A stretch of DNA of 64,000 nt, from contig NZ_QEPZ01000001.1 of assembly GCF_003253005.1 (NCBI RefSeq), positions 124,001 through 188,000 on the forward strand, written 5' to 3'. Under the pieces are notes generated by a model. It had not been told where the DNA came from. It saw only the letters and a program-made list of their open reading frames with translations, and did not search any database. The stretch's first letter is position 1. Each line of letters starts with the position of its first letter. This DNA is from Haemophilus parainfluenzae (GTDB taxonomy: Bacteria > Pseudomonadota > Gammaproteobacteria > Enterobacterales > Pasteurellaceae). Below, in pieces: positions 57,601 to 64,000 of the stretch. Made by a program: the position numbers and the translations under genes.

Positions 57601-60600
57601 TGTAAACGTAGATAACACCACAATAAAAATTGACCCTAATGGTAATAAGCTTACTGCAAATACCGTTGATTTAACCGTTAATAAAACAGGCGATAACGCA
57701 GGTAAAGTAGAAACACCAGCAGATGCGGACAAAGGCAAGTTAGTTACAGCTGAAAATGTAGCGAAAGCGATTAACGAAAGTTATTGGGTGGCTAAACGTG
57801 GCGATAGCGTAACAACCAATGAGGACTCTGGTGACGGAGATAGCAATGTTGCAGCGGGTAATAACGTGACTTTCGTTGCAGGTAAAAACATGGCGCTGAA
57901 AAAAGCAGGTAATACCTTCACTTACGGCACCAAAGATAATGTAAGCTTCACCACAGTAACCTCGAATGAGTTTGTGGTAAATCCAAACGGTAAATTTACT
58001 GTAGGTGCAGGCTCAACCATTAATATGGGTAACAATATTGTTGGCGGTGTAGCTAATGGTGTTGCAGACACTGACGCTGTAAACGTGGCTCAGTTGAAGG
58101 CGAATACCTCTGTGGTAAGTGCGGGTGATAATATTACTGTTACACCATCTACTAATGCAGAGGGCAACAAAGTCTATACCGTTGCAGCTAAAAACACTCA
58201 AGCGACAGTATCAAAAGCTGAGGGTGACAACCCTATCACTCTTGATAACTCAACAACAAATGCTAACGGCACAACTAACTATAAAGTTGGCTTAAACATT
58301 GATGAAAGCACACTTGAGGTTAAAGAAGGAAAATTAGCCGCTAAAGCTCAAACTAAAGCAATCGAAACCGTTGAAAGCAAAGAAGGTGGAGATAACATTG
58401 CACAGGTAGATGTGAAATCAGGCAAAGCTAAAGGTGATGCAGGTGCAACTTATCAAGTTAGCGTGACTAAAAATGATGTAAAAGATGTGGCGAAAGAAGC
58501 TGTTGATGTGAGAGGTAGTGATTTTATTACCGTCACCCCAACAGATGGGGAACATTTAAAAACCCATACAGTTGCTGCTAAAACAGGCACGATTGCTGTT
58601 ACAGAAACAACAGGCGCAGTAACCTCCATTGCAACCGCAACAGGTTTAGTGACTGATAAAACAGTCGCCGATGCGATTGCAAAATCAGGTTTCCAATTAA
58701 AACAAGGGGAAGAAACTACAGCTAAAACTGTTATCAACCCAGGTGATAGCTTAACCTTTAAAGATGGACAAGGAACCAAAGCAGTTGTTAATGCAAATGG
58801 TGATGTTCAAGTGAATGCGAACGTAGCAAGCTTAACAGGTGGAGATAATGTCACTGTTAAGGATAATGGAAATGGTAGCTTCACAATTAACGCAAAAGAC
58901 ACCAACACGCAAGCTAGTGTATCTAAAGCAGCAAATAGCCCAATCACAATTAATGCGACTGGTGCTGATAATGCTAAAAACTATGAGCTAGATGTAGCTG
59001 TTGATGGCACCACCATTGTGAAAAAAGATGGTAAGTTAACAGCCAATGTACCTGATGTCTCAACTACAGATTTAACGGTTAATAATGGCAAGGTCACAGA
59101 ACCAGGCGCTGATGATGGCAAAAAACTAGTTAATGCGACTACTGTTGCTAAGGTAGTAAACAACTCATACTGGAAAGCAACCCGTGGTACAAGTGACAAT
59201 ACCAATGACGATAAAGCTGAAGGTGATGCAACATCAAATATCAAAGCGGGCGATGAATTAACCTTTGTTGCTGGCAAAAACATGGCGCTGAAAAAAGCAG
59301 GTAATACCTTCACTTACGGCACCAAAGATAATGTAAGCTTCACCACAGTAACCTCGAATGAGTTTGTGGTAAATCCAAACGGTAAATTTACTGTAGGTGC
59401 AGGCTCAACCATTAATATGGGTAACAATATTGTTGGCGGTGTAGCTAATGGTGTTGCAGACACTGACGCTGTAAACGTGGCTCAGTTGAAGGCGAATACT
59501 ACAACTGTTGTTGCGGGTAAAAATGTATCTGTAGATGTTTCAGAAAATGCATCAACAGGCAAAACATTTACTGTAAATGCAGATAAAACCACTGTTTCTG
59601 GTACAGGTCCTGTCTCCGTAAAAGCAACTTCTGATGCTGCGAATCACACAACAAACTACAATGTAGAATTTGATTCCAGCAAAGCTGCAGAACAAACAGA
59701 TTTAACTTATAAAGCTAATGGTAAAGATGCTAAAAAAGTTAAACTTTCAGAGGGTCTAGACTTTACTAATGGTAAAGGTACAAAAGCTTCTATAGGTGAT
59801 AACGGTAAAGTAACCTTTGATGCAACGGTTGCTGATGTTAAACAAGGCGATAATGTCACAATTAACAAAGATGAGACTACAGGTGTTTACACTGTAAATG
59901 CTAAAGACACCATTACGACTGTAAAAGGTAAAAATGGCAGCGCAGTAAAAGTAACCACAGCAACTGGAAGCACTGATACCAACAAGATTTACGAAGTTGA
60001 TGTCAATGTTGATGGCAAAACTATTGTAAATGAAAATGGAACCTTACAAGCTAAAGGTTGGAAAACAAAAGTTGTCAAAGGGGAAGGTGAAGTTGAAGGA
60101 GCTTCGGAAGAAACTGTCAATGGTAGTGATACTGTAAACTATATTGCAGGTAAAAACGTGAAATTAGTTCAAGATGGTAAAAACTTTACTATCGCAACTA
60201 AAGATAACGTAACCTTTAAAGATACTACAACAACAAACCTAAGTGTTACCCCTGGCGGTAAAGTTGACATGGGTAACAATAAGGTAACCAATGTAGCTGA
60301 AGGCACTGAAAATACTGATGCAGTAAATGTAAAACAGTTGAAAGACTTCAAAGCTGAGGTTGCTGACGGGGGATTAACTTTCGCAGGTAATAGTGGTACA
60401 GCGCATAAAGCGAAGTTAAACACAACTATTAATATTAAAGGTGGTAAAGATAATACTGATGCTACAAAATTTGATAATGGTAAAAATGTAATGACCACAG
60501 TAAATGGCGATACTGTTACTGTTTCCATTAAGAAAACACCTGAAGTTGAGGGCATCAACATCACTGATACAACCGGTAATGTAAAAGTTAAATTAACTCA

Positions 60601-61543
60601 AACAGATGAAGGTTTAAAAGTATCTGATGGTAACAATAATGCAACACGTATTACCAATGTAAAAGCTGGTGAAAAAGATACTGATGCAGTAAATGTGAAA
60701 CAATTAAAAGCCGCGAAAACAGAAGTTGAAGCTGGTGAAAATATTGAGATCACATCTCGTACAGATGCAACAAATGGTCAAACTATCTATAAAGTGAGCG
60801 CAAAAGGTATTAATGATACTTCTGCAGCAGTTAAAGGTGGTTCTGATCACGTTAAAGTGACAAAAGCTGCTAATACGCATAAAGATGGTTCAACAACTGT
60901 TACTGACTATACCGTTGATCTTTCAAATAAAACAAAAGAAGATATCAAAAAAGGTGTGGATGCGCATACAGAAGTCACCACGAAAGGTTTAACCTTTAAT
61001 GCAGATAAAGGCACCACCGGTGTGAAAAAACTAGGCAGCAAAGTATCTGTCAATGGTGATGGTAAAAACATTACCACAACTGCAGATGAAAACGGTGTAA
61101 AAGTATCGATGAAAGATGATATTAAAGTAAACTCTGTCACAGCAAAAGAAGTGAAAGTGGGTAACGTTAATATCAACGAAAACGGTATCAACGCTGGTGG
61201 TAAACGTATTACCAATGTTGCTCCAGGTAAAGATGGCACTGATGCTGTAAATGTAAACCAATTAAAATATGTTGCAGGTAATATCAGCAATCAAATCAAT
61301 AATGTTGATAAAGGCTTGCGTGCAGGTATTGCAGGTGCTTTAGCATCAGGTGGGTTATATCATGCTACGACATCAGGTAAATCTATGGTGTCTGTCGGTG
61401 CAGGTACATATCGTGGACAAAATGCGTTGGCGGTGGGTTACTCTCGCTTATCTGATAATGGTAAAGTTGGGGTTAAATTCACGGTAAACAGCAATTCACA
61501 AGGCCATGCAGGTGCAAGTGCAAGTGTTGGCTACCAATGGTAA
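54626..61543 (+). CDS. Trimeric autotransporter adhesin (YadA/Hia/Hsf type)
   Basis: 2,305-residue type Vc secreted surface adhesin. It begins with an extended signal peptide region (MNHIYKVIWNTITQTWVAVS), with cleavage expected near residues 54-56 (DAEA-A). A YadA-like head of AIGxxAxAxG repeats spans about 80-460, with a second head block near 600-690. The stalk contains seven necks of the DAVNVxQLK type and repeated SFTTVTSNEFVVNPNGKF modules. The C-terminal 75 residues (GLRAGIAGALASGGLYHA to GYQW) form the trimeric beta-barrel anchor. AGGAAAA precedes the ATG. Frame is intact. Two 224-bp copies inside are identical. Confidence 0.95.
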   Translation: MNHIYKVIWNTITQTWVAVSELSRVKGKTKSSKTLSAVVLAAVSAGAIVGDAEAAALTGAGNGIAIQSQPTTEQYGAFARADDKTSTAIGYLVVAESNHALAIGSQTQAIGEKTVAIGHLSRATGNESAAFGVNATAAGNGDIALGKHAVAQGGANGITGSAAVGDEAKATGAQSAAVGGKAKASGTHALASGYNTQATGGSSSAIGDAAEASGNQATAVGVSSEAKGDQSAALGMQAHAHGSGSVAAGVSSQAMQAGTTAIGGWTEATAEKATAVGDSAKAKNNRATALGHDAQATGEFSTATGISSRASGSASIATGKNATASGDNAIATGNASNAAGADSIASGRQASATGTGATATGAETSASNYAAAYGNKANATGGWSSAFGNESKATATDASAFGNSANAGGANSTAIGSHSTVTAKDGSALGNYASVSAEGGVALGQGSKSTRASLDGKNITISSQGNVVSSNHITDDDSKNNNSNDVYAPVKLINDPSTLERIKNTIKGTAGAVSLGNDTTTRQLTNLAPGSADSDAVNVAQLKAVVGTIKHYNVTSKDGDITVNPDTTDPNNTVWDLKINPKYKIKYFSVKSEGGTNENNDGATGTDAIAIGKDTIAKKANAIAIGHEAKAQGYQNDIAIGYKAATNSEKSIAIGDNAKTDAGYSIALGTNATATVKDGIALGSESKATADKGQSGFDASQDADGARVNKYTNLTNNNQNVRTSTLAGLSIGDTAKTRQINHLAAGKADDDAVNVAQLKSVNLAFKGDNGSGDVRLHDQRLSVVGAANSFITTTASDKKLEIGTTQGTFSTADGKSSSTKQGLATTTAVASAINDSGWEVQAKGTKVGLVNPGDKVDFTNADKSIEIESSAEANGLSTIKFKAVTAKINTEKKHPVEITVNNGITTKKIDNTKQATPTGRFVVPTGDDTNKYALATAYDVADKVNQTGWNLYTNGGAPALINPGDYVNFKSGNATNANVVTEASEGATISYDVNVDNTTIKIDPNGNKLTANTVDLTVNKTGDNAGKVETPADADKGKLVTAENVAKAINESYWVAKRGDSVTTNEDSGDGDSNVAAGNNVTFVAGKNMALKKAGNTFTYGTKDNVSFTTVTSNEFVVNPNGKFTVGAGSTINMGNNIVGGVANGVADTDAVNVAQLKANTSVVSAGDNITVTPSTNAEGNKVYTVAAKNTQATVSKAEGDNPITLDNSTTNANGTTNYKVGLNIDESTLEVKEGKLAAKAQTKAIETVESKEGGDNIAQVDVKSGKAKGDAGATYQVSVTKNDVKDVAKEAVDVRGSDFITVTPTDGEHLKTHTVAAKTGTIAVTETTGAVTSIATATGLVTDKTVADAIAKSGFQLKQGEETTAKTVINPGDSLTFKDGQGTKAVVNANGDVQVNANVASLTGGDNVTVKDNGNGSFTINAKDTNTQASVSKAANSPITINATGADNAKNYELDVAVDGTTIVKKDGKLTANVPDVSTTDLTVNNGKVTEPGADDGKKLVNATTVAKVVNNSYWKATRGTSDNTNDDKAEGDATSNIKAGDELTFVAGKNMALKKAGNTFTYGTKDNVSFTTVTSNEFVVNPNGKFTVGAGSTINMGNNIVGGVANGVADTDAVNVAQLKANTTTVVAGKNVSVDVSENASTGKTFTVNADKTTVSGTGPVSVKATSDAANHTTNYNVEFDSSKAAEQTDLTYKANGKDAKKVKLSEGLDFTNGKGTKASIGDNGKVTFDATVADVKQGDNVTINKDETTGVYTVNAKDTITTVKGKNGSAVKVTTATGSTDTNKIYEVDVNVDGKTIVNENGTLQAKGWKTKVVKGEGEVEGASEETVNGSDTVNYIAGKNVKLVQDGKNFTIATKDNVTFKDTTTTNLSVTPGGKVDMGNNKVTNVAEGTENTDAVNVKQLKDFKAEVADGGLTFAGNSGTAHKAKLNTTINIKGGKDNTDATKFDNGKNVMTTVNGDTVTVSIKKTPEVEGINITDTTGNVKVKLTQTDEGLKVSDGNNNATRITNVKAGEKDTDAVNVKQLKAAKTEVEAGENIEITSRTDATNGQTIYKVSAKGINDTSAAVKGGSDHVKVTKAANTHKDGSTTVTDYTVDLSNKTKEDIKKGVDAHTEVTTKGLTFNADKGTTGVKKLGSKVSVNGDGKNITTTADENGVKVSMKDDIKVNSVTAKEVKVGNVNINENGINAGGKRITNVAPGKDGTDAVNVNQLKYVAGNISNQINNVDKGLRAGIAGALASGGLYHATTSGKSMVSVGAGTYRGQNALAVGYSRLSDNGKVGVKFTVNSNSQGHAGASASVGYQW
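57884..58107 (+). repeat. Perfect direct repeat in adhesin stalk, copy 1
   Basis: 224 bp identical to 59276-59499, covering KNMALKKAGNTF through AQLKAN. The copies are 1,392 bp apart start to start, a multiple of three, so recombination between them would remove or add 464 residues in frame. Confidence 0.95.
59276..59499 (+). repeat. Perfect direct repeat in adhesin stalk, copy 2
   Basis: Identical to 57884-58107 over 224 bp, while flanking sequence diverges sharply. Perfect identity including silent positions indicates recent duplication or gene conversion. Confidence 0.95.
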
Positions 61544-61561
61544 TTAACTTGTAAGTAAAAT

Positions 61562-61589
61562 AAAAACCCGGCAAAAGTCGGGTTTTTTT
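61562..61589 (+). terminator. Terminator after the adhesin gene
   Basis: AAAACCCG and CGGGTTTT stem followed by T7, 19 bases after the stop. Confidence 0.85.
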
Positions 61590-61890
61590 ATTATCTAAAC
61601 GTAATTTCAAATCCAAATCCAATCTCATTTTTTACTTTAATTTTTAAAAACTTATTTTATTAGTTATTTCTTAGGCTGAAAGTATTTCTACGAAAATATA
61701 ATTATTTTATTCTTATATTGCTCTTCTCATTCCAAGCCAAAAAGATCAAACTTAAGTTTGATCCGGTCTACATCTTTTTTATATTCAAGCATATTAAGTA
61801 TGCGTTATCAGCGCTAAACAAGAGAACCGCTCTCATCAAATGAAATTTATTCTTGTTTTATTCTACATTGAGATATACAATCGTTTTCAA
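61590..61890. other. Intergenic stretch upstream of the TPP riboswitch
   Basis: AT-rich spacer with no ORF of note. It holds a perfect 20-bp palindrome at 61744-61763 (GATCAAACTT and its complement). A -10-like TATACA near 61874, with TTGAG just before it, is the likely start region of the thi transcript. Confidence 0.5.
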
Positions 61891-61966
61891 CTCTAGTCGG
61901 GGTGCCACAAAGTGGCTGAGATGATACCCGTGAACCTGAAACAGTTAGCACTGACGTAGGAAACTA
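61891..61966 (+). ncRNA. TPP riboswitch (THI element)
   Basis: Conserved thi-box blocks in order: CGGGGTGCC, GGCTGAGATGATACCCGTGA (pyrimidine-sensing core CUGAGA), ACCTGA, and the 3' block CACTGACGTAGGAAACTA. P1 is closed by TAGT/ACTA. It should lower expression of the downstream transporter when thiamine pyrophosphate is plentiful. The 3' block contains AGGA that can act as the ribosome site of a 24-codon ORF, pointing to translational control. Confidence 0.95.
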
Positions 61967-61968
61967 AT

Positions 61969-62043
61969 ATGCCAAAATACTTTTCATTCTTCATATCTAT
62001 TTTCAATCCTTTTTTCTCACAGCCTCTAGTTATTAATCAATAA
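61969..62043 (+). CDS. 24-residue leader ORF after the TPP riboswitch
   Basis: ATG at 61969, seven bases after AGGA in the riboswitch 3' block, encodes MPKYFSFFISIFNPFFSQPL plus VINQ and stops at 62041. The thiZ ribosome site AAGG overlaps this stop (TAAGG) and thiZ begins 10 bases later, so translation of the leader could be coupled to thiZ. The peptide is hydrophobic and of no known family. Could be fortuitous. Confidence 0.45.
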   Translation: MPKYFSFFISIFNPFFSQPLVINQ

Positions 62044-62053
62044 GGTTAATGCT

Positions 62054-62779
62054 ATGGTGAATATTCAGGATCTCAGCCTTGCTTTTGGTAAGCAGGCATT
62101 ATTTGAGCATCTTAATTTAACGCTTTTACCTAATGAATGGGTAAGCCTACTTGGCTGCTCTGGAGTAGGTAAATCAACGCTTTTAAGATTAATTGCAGGG
62201 CTTGATACACAAGGGAAAATCCAAGGCAATATCATCTTTAATCCTAATATTCAAGTGGCATGGCTACCACAAAAAGATACCCTTTATCCCTGGCTTTCAA
62301 TTATTGATAACGTCCAGTTAGAAAACGTACTATTCGGGAATAAATCTGCAAAAACAACTCTTCAAGCAAAAGCACTACTTGAACAAGTAGGTATGTCAGA
62401 GCATCTGCATAAAAACTGTGCTCAATTATCTGGAGGGCAAAAACAAAGAGTAGCTCTCGCTCGAGTATTAATGCAAAACGCTGATTTAGTTTTACTTGAT
62501 GAACCTTTCTCTGCCCTTGATGCGATTAGTCGTTACCAATTACAAAACTTAGCCTATGAAATGTTAAAAAATAAATCAGTGTTATTGGTTACACACGATC
62601 CCCAAGAAGCATTACGCTTAAGCCAACGTATTTTTGTATTACGTTCACCGCAGCCTAATCAATCAGCATTATCCGATGTCATAAAACCTGAAGGTAAAGC
62701 ACCACGAGATCTAAACCAAAACAATTTGTGGATGCTCCAACAGCAATTATTAAATGAGTTATTAGAGGGAAAAAGATGA
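62054..62779 (+). CDS. thiZ: Thiamine-precursor (HMP-type) ABC transporter ATPase ThiZ
   Basis: 241-residue ATPase: Walker A GCSGVGKST, Q-loop AWLPQKDTLYPW, signature LSGGQKQRVALARVL, Walker B LVLLDEPFSALD, switch VTHDPQEAL. It resembles nitrate/sulfonate/taurine-type ATPases, and the TPP riboswitch assigns it to thiamine-precursor uptake. AAGG precedes the ATG. Stop overlaps thiX start (ATGA). Confidence 0.88.
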   Translation: MVNIQDLSLAFGKQALFEHLNLTLLPNEWVSLLGCSGVGKSTLLRLIAGLDTQGKIQGNIIFNPNIQVAWLPQKDTLYPWLSIIDNVQLENVLFGNKSAKTTLQAKALLEQVGMSEHLHKNCAQLSGGQKQRVALARVLMQNADLVLLDEPFSALDAISRYQLQNLAYEMLKNKSVLLVTHDPQEALRLSQRIFVLRSPQPNQSALSDVIKPEGKAPRDLNQNNLWMLQQQLLNELLEGKR

Positions 62780-63513
62780 AACTTAGCCTTCTTAAACCAC
62801 TCTTTATTGGAATTATATTGCTGTGTCTCTGGCAACTTATTGGCGTATTAGGTGATTTTCCTCATTACATATTTCCTTCTCCACAAGCCGTGTGGCTGCA
62901 ATTGACTTCCAATGCAGAACTACTTTGGCAGCATACACAAATCACCTTAATTGAAATTGGCTTAGGGTTATTGTTGGGGTTTATTTTCGGACTGTCATCA
63001 GCCCTCTTACTCTCTTTTTCACCTAAAACATCATCATTACTGTTACCGATTTTAGTCATTTCTCAAGCAATTCCTGTTTTTGCTATCGCCCCGATACTCG
63101 TACTTTGGCTAGGTTATGGTATGCCATCAAAAATTGTTATGGCTATTCTCATTATCTATTTCCCTGTAACCGCAGCCTGTTACGATGGCTTACGCAACAC
63201 GCCTAAAGCTTGGCTCGATCTCGCTAAAACGTTCAAACTCTCACCTTTACGTTTATTGCTTAAAGTACGTTTACCAGCTGCTTTACCTGCATTTGCATCA
63301 GGCTTTCGCATTGCTGTTTCAGTCGCCCCGATTGGTGCTGTAATCGGAGAATGGGTGGGGTCATCAGAAGGGCTTGGCTATTTGATGATTCACGCCAACG
63401 CCCGTATGCAGGTGGATTTAATGTTTGCCGCGTTGCTGATCTTAGTGGCAATTTCGCTTTGTTTATATTTCAGCATTGATTGGCTACTACGCCGTTTTAT
63501 TTGGCACGTTTAG
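62776..63513 (+). CDS. thiX: Thiamine-precursor ABC transporter permease ThiX
   Basis: 245 residues with about six membrane helices and the coupling motif PAALPAFASGFRIAVSVAPIGA (cited in part: LPAFASGFRIAVS) followed by GEWVGSSEGLGYLM, typical of the SsuC/TauC/ThiX permeases. Overlaps thiZ by four bases and is followed by thiY after 25 bases. Confidence 0.88.
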   Translation: MKLSLLKPLFIGIILLCLWQLIGVLGDFPHYIFPSPQAVWLQLTSNAELLWQHTQITLIEIGLGLLLGFIFGLSSALLLSFSPKTSSLLLPILVISQAIPVFAIAPILVLWLGYGMPSKIVMAILIIYFPVTAACYDGLRNTPKAWLDLAKTFKLSPLRLLLKVRLPAALPAFASGFRIAVSVAPIGAVIGEWVGSSEGLGYLMIHANARMQVDLMFAALLILVAISLCLYFSIDWLLRRFIWHV

Positions 63514-63538
63514 CACTTCATGACAAAAGGAGACAAAA

Positions 63539-64000
63539 ATGAAGAAAATCATCCGTTATTTCAGTATTTTTATTGGACTCACCGCCAGTTTTACCAGCTT
63601 GGCAAAAGAGAAAATCAGCTTAATGCTTGATTGGTATGTAAATCCTGATCACGCCGCAATCATTGTCGCGCAACAAAAAGGCTTTTTTGAAAAAAATAAC
63701 TTAGACGTCGACATTATCGAACCCGCCGATCCATCATTACCGCCTAAATTAGTTGCAGCAGAAAAAGTGGACTTAGCTATTAATTATCAACCTCAACTTT
63801 ATCAACAAGTTGCTGAAGGATTACCTTTAGTACGCGTAGGTTCACTGATTTCTAGCCCACTAAATAGCGTTGTAGTGCTCAAAAATAGCAATATCAAAAC
63901 ACTTGCCGATCTGAAAGGCAAAAAAGTAGGCTATTCAGTTAGTGGTTTTGAAGATGTGTTGCTCGACACAATGCTCCATTCTATTGCACTCAACAATCAA
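63539..64000 (+). CDS. thiY: Pyrimidine-precursor binding protein ThiY (3' end outside window)
   Basis: The first 154 residues are visible. Signal peptide ending near SLAKEK, then ISLMLDWYVNPDHAAIIVAQ, a segment diagnostic of THI5/ThiY/NMT1-type proteins (DWxPNxxHxG form), followed by GFFEKNNLDVDIIEPADPS and LAINYQPQLYQQ. The family binds formylaminopyrimidine or HMP and feeds the salvage route to thiamine. GGAGACAAAA precedes the ATG. Truncated only by the window edge. Confidence 0.9.
   Translation, partial: MKKIIRYFSIFIGLTASFTSLAKEKISLMLDWYVNPDHAAIIVAQQKGFFEKNNLDVDIIEPADPSLPPKLVAAEKVDLAINYQPQLYQQVAEGLPLVRVGSLISSPLNSVVVLKNSNIKTLADLKGKKVGYSVSGFEDVLLDTMLHSIALNNQ

Overview
The window reads as chromosome of a Pasteurellaceae bacterium of the Haemophilus type, most likely H. 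parainfluenzae or a close relative. Evidence: more than 20 copies of the Haemophilus DNA uptake signal (core AAGTGCGGT / ACCGCACTT) on both strands; low-GC coding sequence; the art-gmhA-ligA gene order with its periplasmic ATP-dependent DNA ligase; a trimeric autotransporter adhesin with a simple-sequence repeat; and thiXYZ-type thiamine-precursor uptake. The species call is an inference; no 16S gene is present.

Layout. 0-10.3 kb is housekeeping: the end of cydC, a 4.5S SRP RNA on the minus strand, nrdG, a TatD nuclease, ppiB, cysS, a hypochlorite-stress-like module (methionine-rich periplasmic protein divergent from an ECF sigma factor and small zinc anti-sigma factor), ytfJ, a yjdM/phnA zinc-ribbon gene, pheA and a frameshifted ushA. 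10.4-28.7 kb is the complete division and cell-wall (dcw) cluster on the minus strand, mraZ to lpxC, with an mraZ promoter and three MraZ boxes. 28.8-30.8 kb has a CstA-family transporter and a small zinc-ribbon membrane protein around a CRP site.

30.8-46.9 kb is an accessory island: a double-AAA ATPase, a tandem DUF262 pair (one with a DUF1524/HNH nuclease domain), a PP2C phosphatase, a frameshifted Sir2, a stand-alone FtsK-gamma domain, a RhuM-Fic protein, two uracil-DNA-glycosylase-like proteins, an OGFr-like protein, a second Sir2, a leucine-rich-repeat protein, an unknown protein, an NT5C-like HAD phosphatase and a WYL-domain regulator. It looks like a defence or stress island.

The main new observation is a shared promoter architecture there. 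Five copies of an 18-bp inverted repeat (consensus GCGACA-N6-TGTCGT) each lie exactly 9 bp upstream of a -10-like hexamer. Each sits in front of a different minus-strand transcription unit, and none has a recognisable -35. The WYL regulator encoded at the island edge is the obvious candidate to bind them.

46.9-53.2 kb returns to core genes: the artPIQM arginine transporter with ARG boxes, gmhA, ligA, trxA and metB. A tRNA-Gly/Cys/Leu cluster follows, next to a decayed ccmF (possibly ccmE-ccmF) remnant. Then come 13 tandem ATGGTT hexamers just upstream of an extended -10 promoter, and a 2,305-residue trimeric autotransporter adhesin carrying a perfect 224-bp internal direct repeat. The window ends with a TPP riboswitch, a 24-codon leader ORF and thiZ-thiX-thiY (the last cut by the window edge).
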